Positions 1 to 7,848 of a DNA stretch of 64,000 bases are shown piece after piece. The translations under genes were made by a program, and so were the position numbers. The DNA is from JAVJSF01 sp040219555 (lineage in GTDB: Bacteria > Actinomycetota > Thermoleophilia > Miltoncostaeales > Miltoncostaeaceae). How positions within the stretch are numbered: the first letter of the stretch is position 1; the number at the start of each line of letters is the position of its first letter. Location of the stretch: NCBI GenBank assembly GCA_040219555.1, contig JAVJSF010000009.1, positions 501,510-565,509 of the forward strand. The letters are read 5' to 3'. The notes below the pieces were generated by a model. That model saw nothing but the letters and a program-made list of their open reading frames with translations. It searched no databases and was not told the origin of the DNA.

Positions 1-2
1 TA

Positions 3-80
3 CTGATGGCGCGGCTCGGGGTCGACTGGCGCTCGCTGCGCCGGTCCGCCGTCAGCATGCCCGCCGAATCCGTGCGATAG
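3..80 (+). CDS. C-terminal end of an unknown protein (partial)
   Basis: An open frame enters from the left edge and ends at a TAG at 78-80. The visible 25 residues contain MARLGVDWRSLRRSAVSMP, which I do not recognise. The frame is read the same way as the malic enzyme gene and stops 79 bases before it. Too little is present to name a family, and a chance open frame cannot be excluded in such GC-rich DNA. Confidence 0.35.
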   Translation: MMARLGVDWRSLRRSAVSMPAESVR

Positions 81-116
81 CGGCCTCCCCACCGGGGCCA
101 GGCACGTCGGGGTCGG

Positions 117-122
117 TAATCT
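117..122 (+). promoter_or_regulatory. Candidate -10 box (TAATCT) for the malic enzyme gene
   Basis: TAATCT fits the actinobacterial TANNNT -10 pattern and lies 37 bases before the chosen malic enzyme start. No convincing -35 hexamer is visible at the usual spacing. Confidence 0.35.
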
Positions 123-159
123 TCGGCGGTCCGGACCCGACCCCGAGGTGCCACCGCCG

Positions 160-1566
160 ATGTCCCATGCCGACCACAGCCTGACGATCCGCGCGGCCAT
201 CCGCGCCGAGATCGGCGCGCTCGGGCGCGTAGTCGCCGCCATCGGCGACGCGGACGGCCAGGTGGGCGGGGTCGACATCGTGGCCGGAGCCGGGTCGGCC
301 GGCGAGGTGGTGCGCGACATCACGGTCATGGTCGCCGATCCGGTCCATGCCGAGCGCATCCGCGACGCCGTCGAGGCGCTCGAGTGCGCCACGGTGCTCC
401 AGTCCGAGGACCGGGTGTTCCGCGCCCACCACGGCGGCAAGATGGGCATGCGGACCAGCGTGGTGGTGAACGGCCGCGACGACCTGGCGATGGCCTACAC
501 CCCCGGTGTCGCACGGGTGTGCATGGCCATCCACGAGGACTTCGAGCGGGCCTGGGACTACACCATCAAGGGCAGCAGCGTGATGGTGGTCAGCGACGGG
601 TCGTCGGTGGTCGGCCAGGGCGACCTCGGCCCGCTGGCGGCGCTGCCGGCACTCGAGGCCAAGGCGGCCTTCCTCAAGACCCGCGCCGGCATCGACGCCT
701 TCCCCCTGCCGGTGACCGTGCGCGAGCCGTCGGAGATCGCCGATGTCGTGGCCCGCTGCGCGTCGGTGTTCGCGGGCATCCACCTCAGCGACATCGCCGC
801 CCCCCGGTGCTTCGAGGTGCAGCGCCTCCTGGCCGAGCGCCTGGACATCCCGGTGTTCCACGACGACCAGCAGGGGACCGCCGCGGTGATCTTGGCCGGC
901 CTCACAAACGGGCTGGCCGTCTCGGGCAAGGAACTGGGCGACGCAACGGTGGTGCTGGCGGGTCTCGGGCCGGGCGGCCTGGCCGTGGCACGGCTGCTGC
1001 TGGCCGCGGGCGTGGGCGACCTGATCGCCTGTGACAGCGCCGGCGCCGTGACCGCCGACCGCACGGACCTCACCCACGACGAGCGCGACCTGGCCGCCCG
1101 CAGCAACCGGGAGGGGCGGACCGGCGCGGCACGCGATCTGGTGGCCGGCGCCGACGCCTTCATCGGCCTGTCGGCCCCGGAGCTGCTGACCGCGGCCGAC
1201 GTGGCCACCATGGCCGCCGACCCGGTGGTCTTCGCGCTGGCCACGCCCCATCCCGAGGTGCGCGGCGACCAGGCCGCCGGCGCCCGCGTCTACGCCACCG
1301 GCCGCCCCGACGTGCCGAATCAGATCAACTCCAGCCTGGCCTCGCCGGGCATCTGGCGCGGGGCGCTCGACTGCCGCGCCACCACCATCAACGACGAGAT
1401 GACCCTCGCGGCCGCGTCGGCCATCGCCGCCACCGCGATGGAGGAGGCCGGCGGGCTCTCCGAGCTCAACGTGGTGCCCTCGTTCTTCAACGACGCCCTG
1501 GTGCCGAACGTGGCCGCCGCCGTCCGCGCGGCCGCCGAGGCCACGGGGGTCGCCCGGACGTCGTGA
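160..1566 (+). CDS. NAD(P)-dependent malic enzyme with N-terminal ACT-like domain
   Basis: This is a malate dehydrogenase (oxaloacetate-decarboxylating) that converts malate to pyruvate plus CO2 with reduction of NAD(P), a cytoplasmic anaplerotic enzyme. About 80 N-terminal residues look like an ACT-type regulatory domain. The catalytic core follows, with the family blocks AYTPGVARVC, SDGSSVVGQGDLGPLAALP, FHDDQQGTA and NQINSSLASPGIWRGALD. The nucleotide-binding loop reads GLGPGGLA where many relatives have GAGAAG. I chose the ATG at 160 because GAGGTG lies 9 bases upstream; a GTG at 148 in the same frame would add four residues. Length (468 aa) fits bacterial malic enzymes that carry an extra N-terminal domain. 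It converges with the glycosyltransferase gene, leaving only 22 bases between stop codons. Confidence 0.92.
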   Translation: MSHADHSLTIRAAIRAEIGALGRVVAAIGDADGQVGGVDIVAGAGSAGEVVRDITVMVADPVHAERIRDAVEALECATVLQSEDRVFRAHHGGKMGMRTSVVVNGRDDLAMAYTPGVARVCMAIHEDFERAWDYTIKGSSVMVVSDGSSVVGQGDLGPLAALPALEAKAAFLKTRAGIDAFPLPVTVREPSEIADVVARCASVFAGIHLSDIAAPRCFEVQRLLAERLDIPVFHDDQQGTAAVILAGLTNGLAVSGKELGDATVVLAGLGPGGLAVARLLLAAGVGDLIACDSAGAVTADRTDLTHDERDLAARSNREGRTGAARDLVAGADAFIGLSAPELLTAADVATMAADPVVFALATPHPEVRGDQAAGARVYATGRPDVPNQINSSLASPGIWRGALDCRATTINDEMTLAAASAIAATAMEEAGGLSELNVVPSFFNDALVPNVAAAVRAAAEATGVARTS

Positions 1567-1588
1567 CGGCCGCGGACACCGTGGCCGC

Positions 1589-2611
1589 TCAGGAGCCCTG
1601 GGTGGACTCACCCCGACCCGATGCCTCGCGCCAGGCCCGGTCGGCGGCCGCGTGCTGCTCGCGCCACCAGTCGCGCGCATCCCGCGTGGCCTCGTAGGCG
1701 TCGCGCAGGCCGGCCAACTCCCGCTCCGCGTGGCCCGATAGGCGCACCAGCGCGTCGGCCGCCGCCGCGCCGGCGATGGTGCGCAGGTCCTCGTCGTCCA
1801 GGGGCTCGGCCGAGCGCCGCCGCGCGACGGCCGCATCCAGCACCTGGTCCGAGATCAGCCCCCGGCGCTCCCCGGCCGGCGGGAGCGCGTGGGGGAACCA
1901 CGCGGCGCGCAGGATCATCGCGTTGCGCGCGACGCAGAATCCGCCCAGCACCGACGGCGTCGAGCGGTGCGCGGGGTGGCGCACCCGGGCTTCGTGCACC
2001 AGCGCGAAGTCTGCGCCCCGCGCCCTCAGGGCCTGCCCCAGGTCCACGTCGGCCAGGCCCACCGGGTACAGCCACGGGTTCATGCCGCCCACGGCGTCCC
2101 AGGCCTCCAGCCGGATCAGCAGGCCGCTGCTGGGCAGGTAGTCCGGCCGGTCGGGCAGCACCAGGTCGGCGGGCGGCGTGGGCACCGGCGGCACGGGGCT
2201 GTGCGGGGCCCCGTCGCCGTCGACGGCCATCCCGCACTGGCCAAGCGGCACCACGCCGTCCCGATCCACCACCACGGGGCGGACGGCCACCAGTTCCGGT
2301 CGCTGCGCCAGTCGCGCCAGCAGGGCCTCCAGGCAGCCCGGCAGCACGGTCATGTCGTCCTGGATCAGCCACATCAGCGGCCGGCCGATGCGCCGGCGCG
2401 CGTGGTGGACCCCCCCGGCCCAGCCCAGGTTCATCCCGGGGTGCAGGAACCGCACGCCGGGGTGGTCATCCGGCGCGCGCTCGCCCTCGGCGACCACGCA
2501 CAGGACCTCCACGCCCGGGCAGGTCGCGGTCAGGGCCTCCAGGCAGGCGGTCAGACGGGCGCTGCGGCGCAGCGCCACCACCACCGCGCTGACATCGGCG
2601 GGAGCCGGCAC
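1589..2611 (-). CDS. Family 2 glycosyltransferase
   Basis: This 340-aa protein has the GT-A fold signature of family 2 glycosyltransferases: VSAVVVALRRS at the N-terminus for nucleotide-sugar binding, NLGWAGG near residue 61, and a DDM metal-binding motif in LIQDDMTVLPG. The second half carries YLPSSGLLIRLEAWDAVGG and DVDLGQALRARG, the acceptor-side block seen in rhamnosyl/GlcNAc-type transferases. No membrane segment is visible, so it should act at the cytoplasmic face of the membrane on surface polysaccharide precursors. It follows the RmlC-like gene by ten bases on the same strand, which suggests co-transcription and a shared role in cell-surface glycans. The exact sugar cannot be told. 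Confidence 0.85.
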   Translation of the reverse strand: MPAPADVSAVVVALRRSARLTACLEALTATCPGVEVLCVVAEGERAPDDHPGVRFLHPGMNLGWAGGVHHARRRIGRPLMWLIQDDMTVLPGCLEALLARLAQRPELVAVRPVVVDRDGVVPLGQCGMAVDGDGAPHSPVPPVPTPPADLVLPDRPDYLPSSGLLIRLEAWDAVGGMNPWLYPVGLADVDLGQALRARGADFALVHEARVRHPAHRSTPSVLGGFCVARNAMILRAAWFPHALPPAGERRGLISDQVLDAAVARRRSAEPLDDEDLRTIAGAAAADALVRLSGHAERELAGLRDAYEATRDARDWWREQHAAADRAWREASGRGESTQGS

Positions 2612-2621
2612 CGGTGGGTGC

Positions 2622-3188
2622 TCAGCCGGCGTGCTGGATCGGGTAGTAGCGGCTCAGGTCCACCGGGATCTCGGCGGTGTCCCACGGCAGCAGGCGCCGG
2701 TCCGGGTTCTCGTAGTCGTAGGGCTTGGTGGGGTGGTTGATCACCCGGCACTCGACGGTGCCCACGTTGATGTCGATGTGCCACACCCCGATGGGGATGG
2801 TGAGCATCTGCTCGCCCTCGGGGCTCAGCACCACGGTCTGTTCCATGCCGTACGTCGGCGAGTCGCGCCGGCCGTCCCACAGCACCACCAGCATCTCGCC
2901 GGCGACGATGCAGTAGCGGTCGCGCTTGGTCTCGTGGATGCCCCAGCCCTTCACCTGTCCCACGCGCACCGTGAACAGGTACGTGAACACCACCGGCTCG
3001 TCCCAGTAGTCGCCGTCGCCGTTCACGATCTCCATCACGCGGCCGCGGTGGTCGAGGTGGGTCACCAGGCGCTTGGTGCGGACGCCGTCGATGGCGGGCC
3101 GCAGCGACTCGCCGGCCGGGCTCACCGTCGCCGGGTCGCGGGGTGCGGCGTCCAGGGCGTCCACGGCGTGGGGGGACGAGGGGTTCAT
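2622..3188 (-). CDS. RmlC-like cupin (dTDP-sugar epimerase/isomerase type)
   Basis: The protein (188 aa) resembles dTDP-4-dehydrorhamnose 3,5-epimerase and related WxcM/FdtA cupins. It has VTHLDHRGRVMEIV, then GWGIHETKRDRYC where RmlC places its first active-site histidine, then IPIGVWHIDIN and INHPTKPYDYENPD. RmlC-type enzymes epimerise or isomerise nucleotide-linked 4-keto sugars. I chose the start at 3188 because a GGAGG box sits seven bases upstream; an in-frame ATG at 3227 has no such site. Neighbouring glycosyltransferase and ABC-2 permease genes on the same strand fit a small surface-sugar locus. Whether it is a true 3,5-epimerase or a related cupin cannot be settled by eye. Confidence 0.75.
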   Translation of the reverse strand: MNPSSPHAVDALDAAPRDPATVSPAGESLRPAIDGVRTKRLVTHLDHRGRVMEIVNGDGDYWDEPVVFTYLFTVRVGQVKGWGIHETKRDRYCIVAGEMLVVLWDGRRDSPTYGMEQTVVLSPEGEQMLTIPIGVWHIDINVGTVECRVINHPTKPYDYENPDRRLLPWDTAEIPVDLSRYYPIQHAG

Positions 3189-3261
3189 CGGCGGTCCTCC
3201 AGAAGGCGGGGGCGCCCATCCTCGCATCCCCGAAGTGACCGTCTCGTCGTCCGGGCCCGGT

Positions 3262-3279
3262 CGCTCGGCCGGCCGAGCG
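3262..3279 (-). terminator. 18-nt perfect GC palindrome between leftward genes
   Basis: CGCTCGGCC followed directly by GGCCGAGCG is a perfect palindrome lying 26 bases beyond the stop of the small membrane protein gene and upstream of the cupin gene. It can form a hairpin and may be a terminator or attenuator. No T-run follows it on either strand. Confidence 0.4.
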
Positions 3280-3304
3280 CGCCGTCGCGCACCGCCCGCC
3301 CCGG

Positions 3305-3571
3305 TCAGCCCCCCAGCACCACCTCGCCCTCGGTGGGCGCCACGGCCACCGCCAGCGAGCCCATCCCCACGCCGATGACCACCACCACGGTCAGCACCCA
3401 GGCCAACCCCTCCAGCGCGTGGCGCTCGGGGTGGCGCACGGCCAGCAGGTGGGCGCCGGCGGCGGCACCGATCAGCACCAGGCCGATAAGGATCAGGAAG
3501 GCGCCCTCGGGCGGCCGGTCCGGGTCCAGCGCCCAGCGCGTCACGGCGGCCACCATCAGCCCGAACACCAC
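3305..3571 (-). CDS. Small three-helix membrane protein of unknown function
   Basis: The frame encodes three hydrophobic stretches, VVFGLMVAAV, FLILIGLVLIGAAAGAHLL and WVLTVVVVIGVGMGSLAVAV, and no recognisable domain, so I assign no function. The first ATG/GTG/TTG-type start is the GTG at 3571. The frame stays open upstream to a CTG at 3619, preceded by GAGGTGAGG, which would give a longer and more natural N-terminus (MTSNGPSLTARLTIL). In that reading the gene starts four bases after the ABC-2 permease stop, implying translational coupling. It may be an accessory subunit of the permease, but that is inference. Confidence 0.65.
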   Translation of the reverse strand: MVFGLMVAAVTRWALDPDRPPEGAFLILIGLVLIGAAAGAHLLAVRHPERHALEGLAWVLTVVVVIGVGMGSLAVAVAPTEGEVVLGG

Positions 3572-3623
3572 CGCCAGGATGGTCAGGCGCGCCGTCAGCG
3601 AGGGCCCGTTGCTGGTCAGTGCC

Positions 3624-4397
3624 TCACCTCATCAGGGTCCGGCGCATCCGCCGGGCGGGGAAGGGGAACAGCGCAACCAGGATGCCCGCCAGCACCGCCA
3701 CGTGCCCCAGGGTCATCCAGTCGGCGCCGCCCAGGGTGAGGTCGCGCAGCGCCGTGGTGAGGTGCGATAGCGGCAGGCACCATCCGACCACCTGGGCCCA
3801 TCCGGGCAGCTCGGAGAACGGGAAGAACACGCCTCCGAACAGGAACATCGGGGTCAGGATGCCGGTGAAGAAGATGTTGTAGTGCTCGATGTTGGACACG
3901 ATGGCCGTGTAGGCCATGCCCAGCACGGCGAAGGTGAGCCCGCCGATGGCGAACACCGGCGGGGCAAGCAGCGCCCACGGGCTGTCCACCAGGCCGAAGC
4001 CGGCCATCACCACCAGGAAGATGCACCCGTAGGCCACCGCGCGGGTGGCCGCCCACAGGTACTCGCCCACGATCACGTCGGCCAGCGAGAGCGGCGTGGT
4101 CACCACCGCCTCCACCACCCGCCGCACGTGGATGCGCACGAACGAGTTGTAGGTGGTCTCGATGATGGCCCCGAACATCACCGTGGCGGCCGCCACCCCC
4201 GGGGCGATGAACTCCACGTACTCGTAGCCCTCGATGGTGCTGACGTACGTGCCGAGCCCGAGGCCCATGATGGCCAGATAGGCGATGGCCTCGAGGAAGC
4301 GCGGGGTCAGCGTGGTGATCATCGTCTTGCGGCCGACCGTGGCGTTGCGCTGCCACATGCGCACCGCCCCGCGGGGCGAGAAGGCGTAGGCGCTCAC
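3624..4397 (-). CDS. ABC-2 type transporter permease
   Basis: A 257-aa integral membrane protein with about six hydrophobic segments. The ABC-2 signature is visible in SFVRIHVRRVVEAVVTTPLS and in the late stretch FLFGGVFFPFSELPGWAQ, followed by the LPLSHLTTALRDL box, as in NodJ/DrrB/Wzm-like permeases. Such permeases export polysaccharides, lipids or drugs together with a separate ATPase. No ATPase gene lies on either side, which is unusual. The GTG start at 4397 directly follows the TAG of the TPR gene. The neighbouring cupin and glycosyltransferase genes suggest a glycan or glycolipid substrate, but only by association. Confidence 0.85.
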   Translation of the reverse strand: MSAYAFSPRGAVRMWQRNATVGRKTMITTLTPRFLEAIAYLAIMGLGLGTYVSTIEGYEYVEFIAPGVAAATVMFGAIIETTYNSFVRIHVRRVVEAVVTTPLSLADVIVGEYLWAATRAVAYGCIFLVVMAGFGLVDSPWALLAPPVFAIGGLTFAVLGMAYTAIVSNIEHYNIFFTGILTPMFLFGGVFFPFSELPGWAQVVGWCLPLSHLTTALRDLTLGGADWMTLGHVAVLAGILVALFPFPARRMRRTLMR

Positions 4398-4706
4398 CTA
4401 CAGGGCTTCGAGAGCCGCCTGGAAGTCGCCGGCCATTCCGCTGTGGCCGTGCTTCAGGGCTTGGTCGATGCCGGCCAGGTACGCGTCGGCCGCGCCGTCC
4501 ACGTCGCCCAGGCGCGCCAGCGCCTCCGCCAGCCGGCCCCAGGCATTGCCCTCGTCCTCGGACATGTCGAGGTAGGCGCGCAACTGCTCCACGGCCTCCG
4601 CGTCGCGGCCGGCGTGCAACAACTCGTTGGCGTATCCGAAGCGGGCGCGGGCCACGGTGGGCTCGTCGGCCACCAGGCGGGCGAAATAGGCGAGGCGGTC
4701 CTCCAT
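4398..4706 (-). CDS. Small TPR-type helical repeat protein
   Basis: The 102-aa product is almost entirely helical and contains about two tetratricopeptide repeats: ARFGYANELLHAGRDAEAVE and AWGRLAEALARLGDVDGAAD carry the spaced small and aromatic residues of TPR helices A and B. TPR modules mediate protein contacts; no partner is evident. The chosen ATG gives MEDRLAYFARLV, a typical TPR beginning. Its stop codon abuts the GTG of the ABC-2 permease gene, so the two are probably co-transcribed. Confidence 0.75.
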   Translation of the reverse strand: MEDRLAYFARLVADEPTVARARFGYANELLHAGRDAEAVEQLRAYLDMSEDEGNAWGRLAEALARLGDVDGAADAYLAGIDQALKHGHSGMAGDFQAALEAL

Positions 4707-4758
4707 GGGCTCGAAGCTACACTCCTCGTGGTCGTCCGTCCGAGACCGAGGGGAGTCG

Positions 4759-4920
4759 ATGTCCACGCTGGGCGTCATCGCGCTGGTGCTGCTGGCGATC
4801 TTCGTGGGGCTGATCGTCCTGCGGGTGGTCGTCTCCGTGGCCCTGTTCCTGTTCTGGCCACTGGTCTTCATCACCGCCGGCGGGGCCTTGGTGCTGTGGT
4901 TCCTCAGCCGGAAGGGCTGA
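4759..4920 (+). CDS. Small two-helix membrane protein
   Basis: This 53-aa frame begins with an ATG preceded by a strong GAGGGGAG ribosome-binding site five bases upstream. It is nearly all hydrophobic: a first helix in TLGVIALVLLAIFVGLIVL and a second in FWPLVFITAGGALVLWFL, ending in SRKG. It is divergent from the TPR gene and lies before the complex I operon. I recognise no family. The good ribosome site and clean two-helix design argue for a real gene, but expression is unproven. Confidence 0.6.
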   Translation: MSTLGVIALVLLAIFVGLIVLRVVVSVALFLFWPLVFITAGGALVLWFLSRKG

Positions 4921-4941
4921 CCCGCAAAGCCGATTCCCATG

Positions 4942-4967
4942 CGGCTTGTGCAGGTCAGCACAAGCCG
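4942..4967 (+). promoter_or_regulatory. 10-bp inverted repeat upstream of nuoA
   Basis: CGGCTTGTGC and GCACAAGCCG form a perfect inverted repeat around a six-base loop. It lies 21 bases after the small membrane protein stop and 110 bases before nuoA. It could terminate the small gene or serve as an operator for the complex I operon. There is no T-run after it, which favours an operator slightly. Confidence 0.45.
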
Positions 4968-5077
4968 GTTGCACCCTTCGTCACATAGGTGCGCGAGCAC
5001 CGAGGCGTTGGTAGCGTGCGTACTGAGGGATGGTCCTCCCGTTGGACCCCCGACCTGCCGACTCGTCCGAGAGGCAC

Positions 5078-5440
5078 ATGGAGCTCTCCGACTACCTTCC
5101 GATCCTCGTGTACTTCGCCGTGGGCCTCGCCGTGGCCGGTGGCCTGTTCGCGATCGGCCGCCTGGCGCTCACCAAGCGCCGGCCGAACCCGAACAAGTAC
5201 CTCCCGTACGAGAGCGGCATCCTCCCCAGCACGGCGGTCAACCAGCGCTTCTCGATCGACTACTACCTGACGGCGATGCTCTTCATCGTCTTCGATATCG
5301 AGCTGGCGTTCCTGTACCCGATCGCGGTGGTCCTGCGCGATGACGGGCTCCTGGCCCTGGTGGTGCTCCTGCTGTTCGTGTTCACGGTGGTCGAGGCCCT
5401 GACCTACATCTGGAAGAAGGGGGCGCTCGAATGGCGCTGA
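5078..5440 (+). CDS. nuoA: NADH-quinone oxidoreductase subunit A
   Basis: NuoA is a three-helix membrane subunit of respiratory complex I near the quinone-site junction. The 120-aa product shows the expected three hydrophobic segments and the conserved loop KYLPYESGILPS (KYxPYECG in many relatives, here with Ser for Cys), followed by FSIDYYLTAMLFIVFDIELAFLYP. The ATG at 5078 is preceded by GAGAGG; an upstream in-frame GTG would add an unconserved tail. It is the first of fourteen nuo genes and overlaps nuoB by 10 bp. Confidence 0.95.
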   Translation: MELSDYLPILVYFAVGLAVAGGLFAIGRLALTKRRPNPNKYLPYESGILPSTAVNQRFSIDYYLTAMLFIVFDIELAFLYPIAVVLRDDGLLALVVLLLFVFTVVEALTYIWKKGALEWR

Positions 5441-6024
5441 TCCCTCCGCCCGGCAGTCCCATCGAGCGCGCGCCGCGCACCGACGAGTCCATCGATCGCG
5501 ACCTGCGTGAGGTGGAGGAGCGCGAGTTCGAGAAGGGCCTGCTCACCACCACGATCGACAAGGCCATCGCCTGGGCCCAGACCGGCTCGATGTGGCCGGC
5601 CACCTTCGGCCTGGCCTGCTGCGCCATCGAGATGATGCACGTGTCCATGCCGCGCACCGACATCGCGCGCTTCGGCATGGAGAACTTCCGCGCCAGCCCG
5701 CGCCAGGCCGACCTGCTGATCGTGTCCGGGCGCGTCTCGCAGAAGATGGCCCCGGTGCTGCGCCGGATCTACGACCAGATGCTCGAGCCGAAGTGGGTCA
5801 TCTCCATGGGCGCGTGCGCCTCCACCGGCGGCGTGTTCAACAACTACGCGCTGGTGCAGGGCGTCGACAAGGTGGTGCCCGTCGACGTCTACGTGCCCGG
5901 CTGCCCGCCGCGCCCCGAGGGGCTGCTGGAGGGGATCATGGTGCTGCACCGCAAGGTGGGCGCCCGCGGCCAGAAGAGCAACGCCGACCTGCGCCGTGAG
6001 GCCCTCGCCGCGGAGTCGCGGTGA
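5431..6024 (+). CDS. nuoB: NADH-quinone oxidoreductase subunit B
   Basis: NuoB carries the terminal Fe-S cluster N2 that passes electrons to quinone in complex I. All four expected ligands are present: the tandem Cys63-Cys64 in FGLACCAIEMM, Cys129 in MGACASTGG and Cys158 in VPGCPPRP. At 197 aa it is slightly longer than many NuoB proteins because of an N-terminal arm of about 35 residues. The start overlaps the end of nuoA and the stop overlaps the nuoC GTG, consistent with a tightly coupled operon. Confidence 0.97.
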   Translation: MALIPPPGSPIERAPRTDESIDRDLREVEEREFEKGLLTTTIDKAIAWAQTGSMWPATFGLACCAIEMMHVSMPRTDIARFGMENFRASPRQADLLIVSGRVSQKMAPVLRRIYDQMLEPKWVISMGACASTGGVFNNYALVQGVDKVVPVDVYVPGCPPRPEGLLEGIMVLHRKVGARGQKSNADLRREALAAESR

Positions 6025-6500
6025 GCGAGGTCGCCGCGGCCATCGAGGCCGCCTGTCCCGGAGCCGTCCTCGCCGATCTCGAGCACGTGGGTGAGACCAC
6101 GGTGGAGATCGCCGCCGACCACCTGCTGACGGTGGCCCGGTTCATCCAGGGGGCGCCGCTGTCGTTCACCCTGCTGTCGGACGTGACCTGCGCCGACTTC
6201 CCGGAGCACGCGGACGCCGGCCGCTTCCGACTGGCCTACCACCTGTACGCGCCCGAGAGCGGCCGCCGGGTGCGGCTGCGCGTGTGGGCCGGCGCGGAGG
6301 ACCCCGAGGTGCCCTCGGTCACCCCGGTCTGGCGCACCGCCGACTGGCACGAGCGCGAGACCTACGACATGTTCGGCGTCCGCTTCGCCGGCCACCCCGA
6401 TCTGGCGCGCATCCTGATGCCGCTGGACTGGGAGGGGCACCCGCTGCGGCGCGACTACCCGCTGGGCGGGGAGGAGGTGGTCTTCACCGATGCCGAGTGA
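6021..6500 (+). CDS. nuoC: NADH-quinone oxidoreductase subunit C
   Basis: NuoC is a peripheral-arm subunit of complex I that packs against NuoD. The 159-aa protein contains the family signature WHERETYDMFGVRFAGHPDL and the C-terminal block GHPLRRDYPL. The GTG start overlaps the nuoB stop in a GTGA arrangement, and nuoD begins within its last codons. NuoC is separate from NuoD here, unlike the fused NuoCD of some Gammaproteobacteria. Confidence 0.96.
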   Translation: MSEVAAAIEAACPGAVLADLEHVGETTVEIAADHLLTVARFIQGAPLSFTLLSDVTCADFPEHADAGRFRLAYHLYAPESGRRVRLRVWAGAEDPEVPSVTPVWRTADWHERETYDMFGVRFAGHPDLARILMPLDWEGHPLRRDYPLGGEEVVFTDAE

Positions 6501-7848
6501 AGCGAACCTCGGGGCCATGCCCTTCGACGAGGAGACCCGCACCGCGCTCGAGGCCTCGCGCCGCGAGGGCCGGGCCCTCACCGAGACCGAGCGCGCCATC
6601 GTGGGCGCCGAGGCCCTCACCCCGCTGGAGGCCATCGAGCGCTCGCGCCAGAGCGCCGACCGCGCCGACCACGCGCCGGGCTCGCGCCAGCCCATGATCA
6701 TCAACCTGGGCCCGCAGCACCCCTCCACCCACGGCGTGCTGCGCCTGGTGACCCAGCTGGACGGCGAGGTCATCCGTGACCTGCACCCGGTGATCGGCTA
6801 TCTGCACACCGGCATCGAGAAGCAGTGCGAGAACAAGACCTACTGGCAGGCCATCACGCTGGTCACGCGGATGGACTACCTGGCCTCGTACTTCAACACC
6901 GCCGCCTACACCATGGCCGTGGAGCGCCTCCTGGGGCTCGAGGTCCCCGAGCGCGCCCAGTACATCCGCGTGATCATGATGGAGATCAACCGCATCGCCA
7001 GCCACCTGGTGTGGCTGGGCACCAGCGGCCTCGAGCTGGGCGCGATGACGATGATGTTCTACTCGTACCGCGAGCGCGAGAAGGCCCTCGACCTGGGCGA
7101 GATGATCGCCGGCGACCGCATGAACACCCGCTTCTTCCAGGTGGGTGGCTGCGCCGACGACATCCCCCAGGGCTTCGAGCAGCGCGTGCGCACCTGGATC
7201 GATGAGCTCCCCGGGCACATCGACACCTGGGAGGGGATGCTCTCCACCAACCCGATCTGGGTGGACCGCACCCGCGGGGTGGGCGTGCTGCCGGCCGACG
7301 AGCTGCTGAACCTGGGCGTCACGGGGCCGGTGCTCCGGGCGGCCGGCGTCGACCTGGACCTGCGCCGGGCCAACCCGTACTGCGGCTACGAGCACTTCGA
7401 CTTCCAGGTGCCGCTGGGCACCGCCGGCGACTCGTACGACCGCTACACCGTGCGGATGCGCGAGATGCGCGAGTCGGCGCGCATCATCCAGCAGGCCCTC
7501 GACGGCCTGCCCGAGGGGCGCCACATCGCCGACGACCGCAAGGTGGTGCTGCCCCCGCGCGGGGAGCTGGCCACCTCCATGGAGGCCCTCATCCACCACT
7601 TCAAGCTGGTGACCGAGGGCTTCACGGTCCCCGAGGGTGAGTCGTACGTGGCGGTCGAGAGCCCGCGCGGCGAGCTGGGCTGCTACGTCGTGGCCGACGG
7701 CACGCCCAAGCCGCGCCGGGTGCACATGCGCGACCCCAGCTTCGTCAACCTGCAGGCGCTGCGGCCGATGGCCCGGGGCGCGTACCTGGCGGACCTGGTG
7801 ACCATGATCGGCTCGCTCGACAACGTGATGGGAGGGGTCGACAGGTGA
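6490..7848 (+). CDS. nuoD: NADH-quinone oxidoreductase subunit D
   Basis: NuoD is the 49-kDa-type subunit that forms the quinone pocket with NuoB. The conserved N-terminal block LGPQHPSTHGVLRL is present near residue 75, as are HTGIEKQCENKTY, EINRIASHLVWLG and the C-terminal DPSFVNLQAL. The protein is 452 aa, with an extra N-terminal stretch of about 65 charged residues before the conserved region. That extension begins MPSEANLGAMPFDEE and overlaps nuoC by 11 bp; an internal start would remove it but has no better ribosome site. It is followed by nuoE with a 4-bp overlap. Confidence 0.95.
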   Translation: MPSEANLGAMPFDEETRTALEASRREGRALTETERAIVGAEALTPLEAIERSRQSADRADHAPGSRQPMIINLGPQHPSTHGVLRLVTQLDGEVIRDLHPVIGYLHTGIEKQCENKTYWQAITLVTRMDYLASYFNTAAYTMAVERLLGLEVPERAQYIRVIMMEINRIASHLVWLGTSGLELGAMTMMFYSYREREKALDLGEMIAGDRMNTRFFQVGGCADDIPQGFEQRVRTWIDELPGHIDTWEGMLSTNPIWVDRTRGVGVLPADELLNLGVTGPVLRAAGVDLDLRRANPYCGYEHFDFQVPLGTAGDSYDRYTVRMREMRESARIIQQALDGLPEGRHIADDRKVVLPPRGELATSMEALIHHFKLVTEGFTVPEGESYVAVESPRGELGCYVVADGTPKPRRVHMRDPSFVNLQALRPMARGAYLADLVTMIGSLDNVMGGVDR

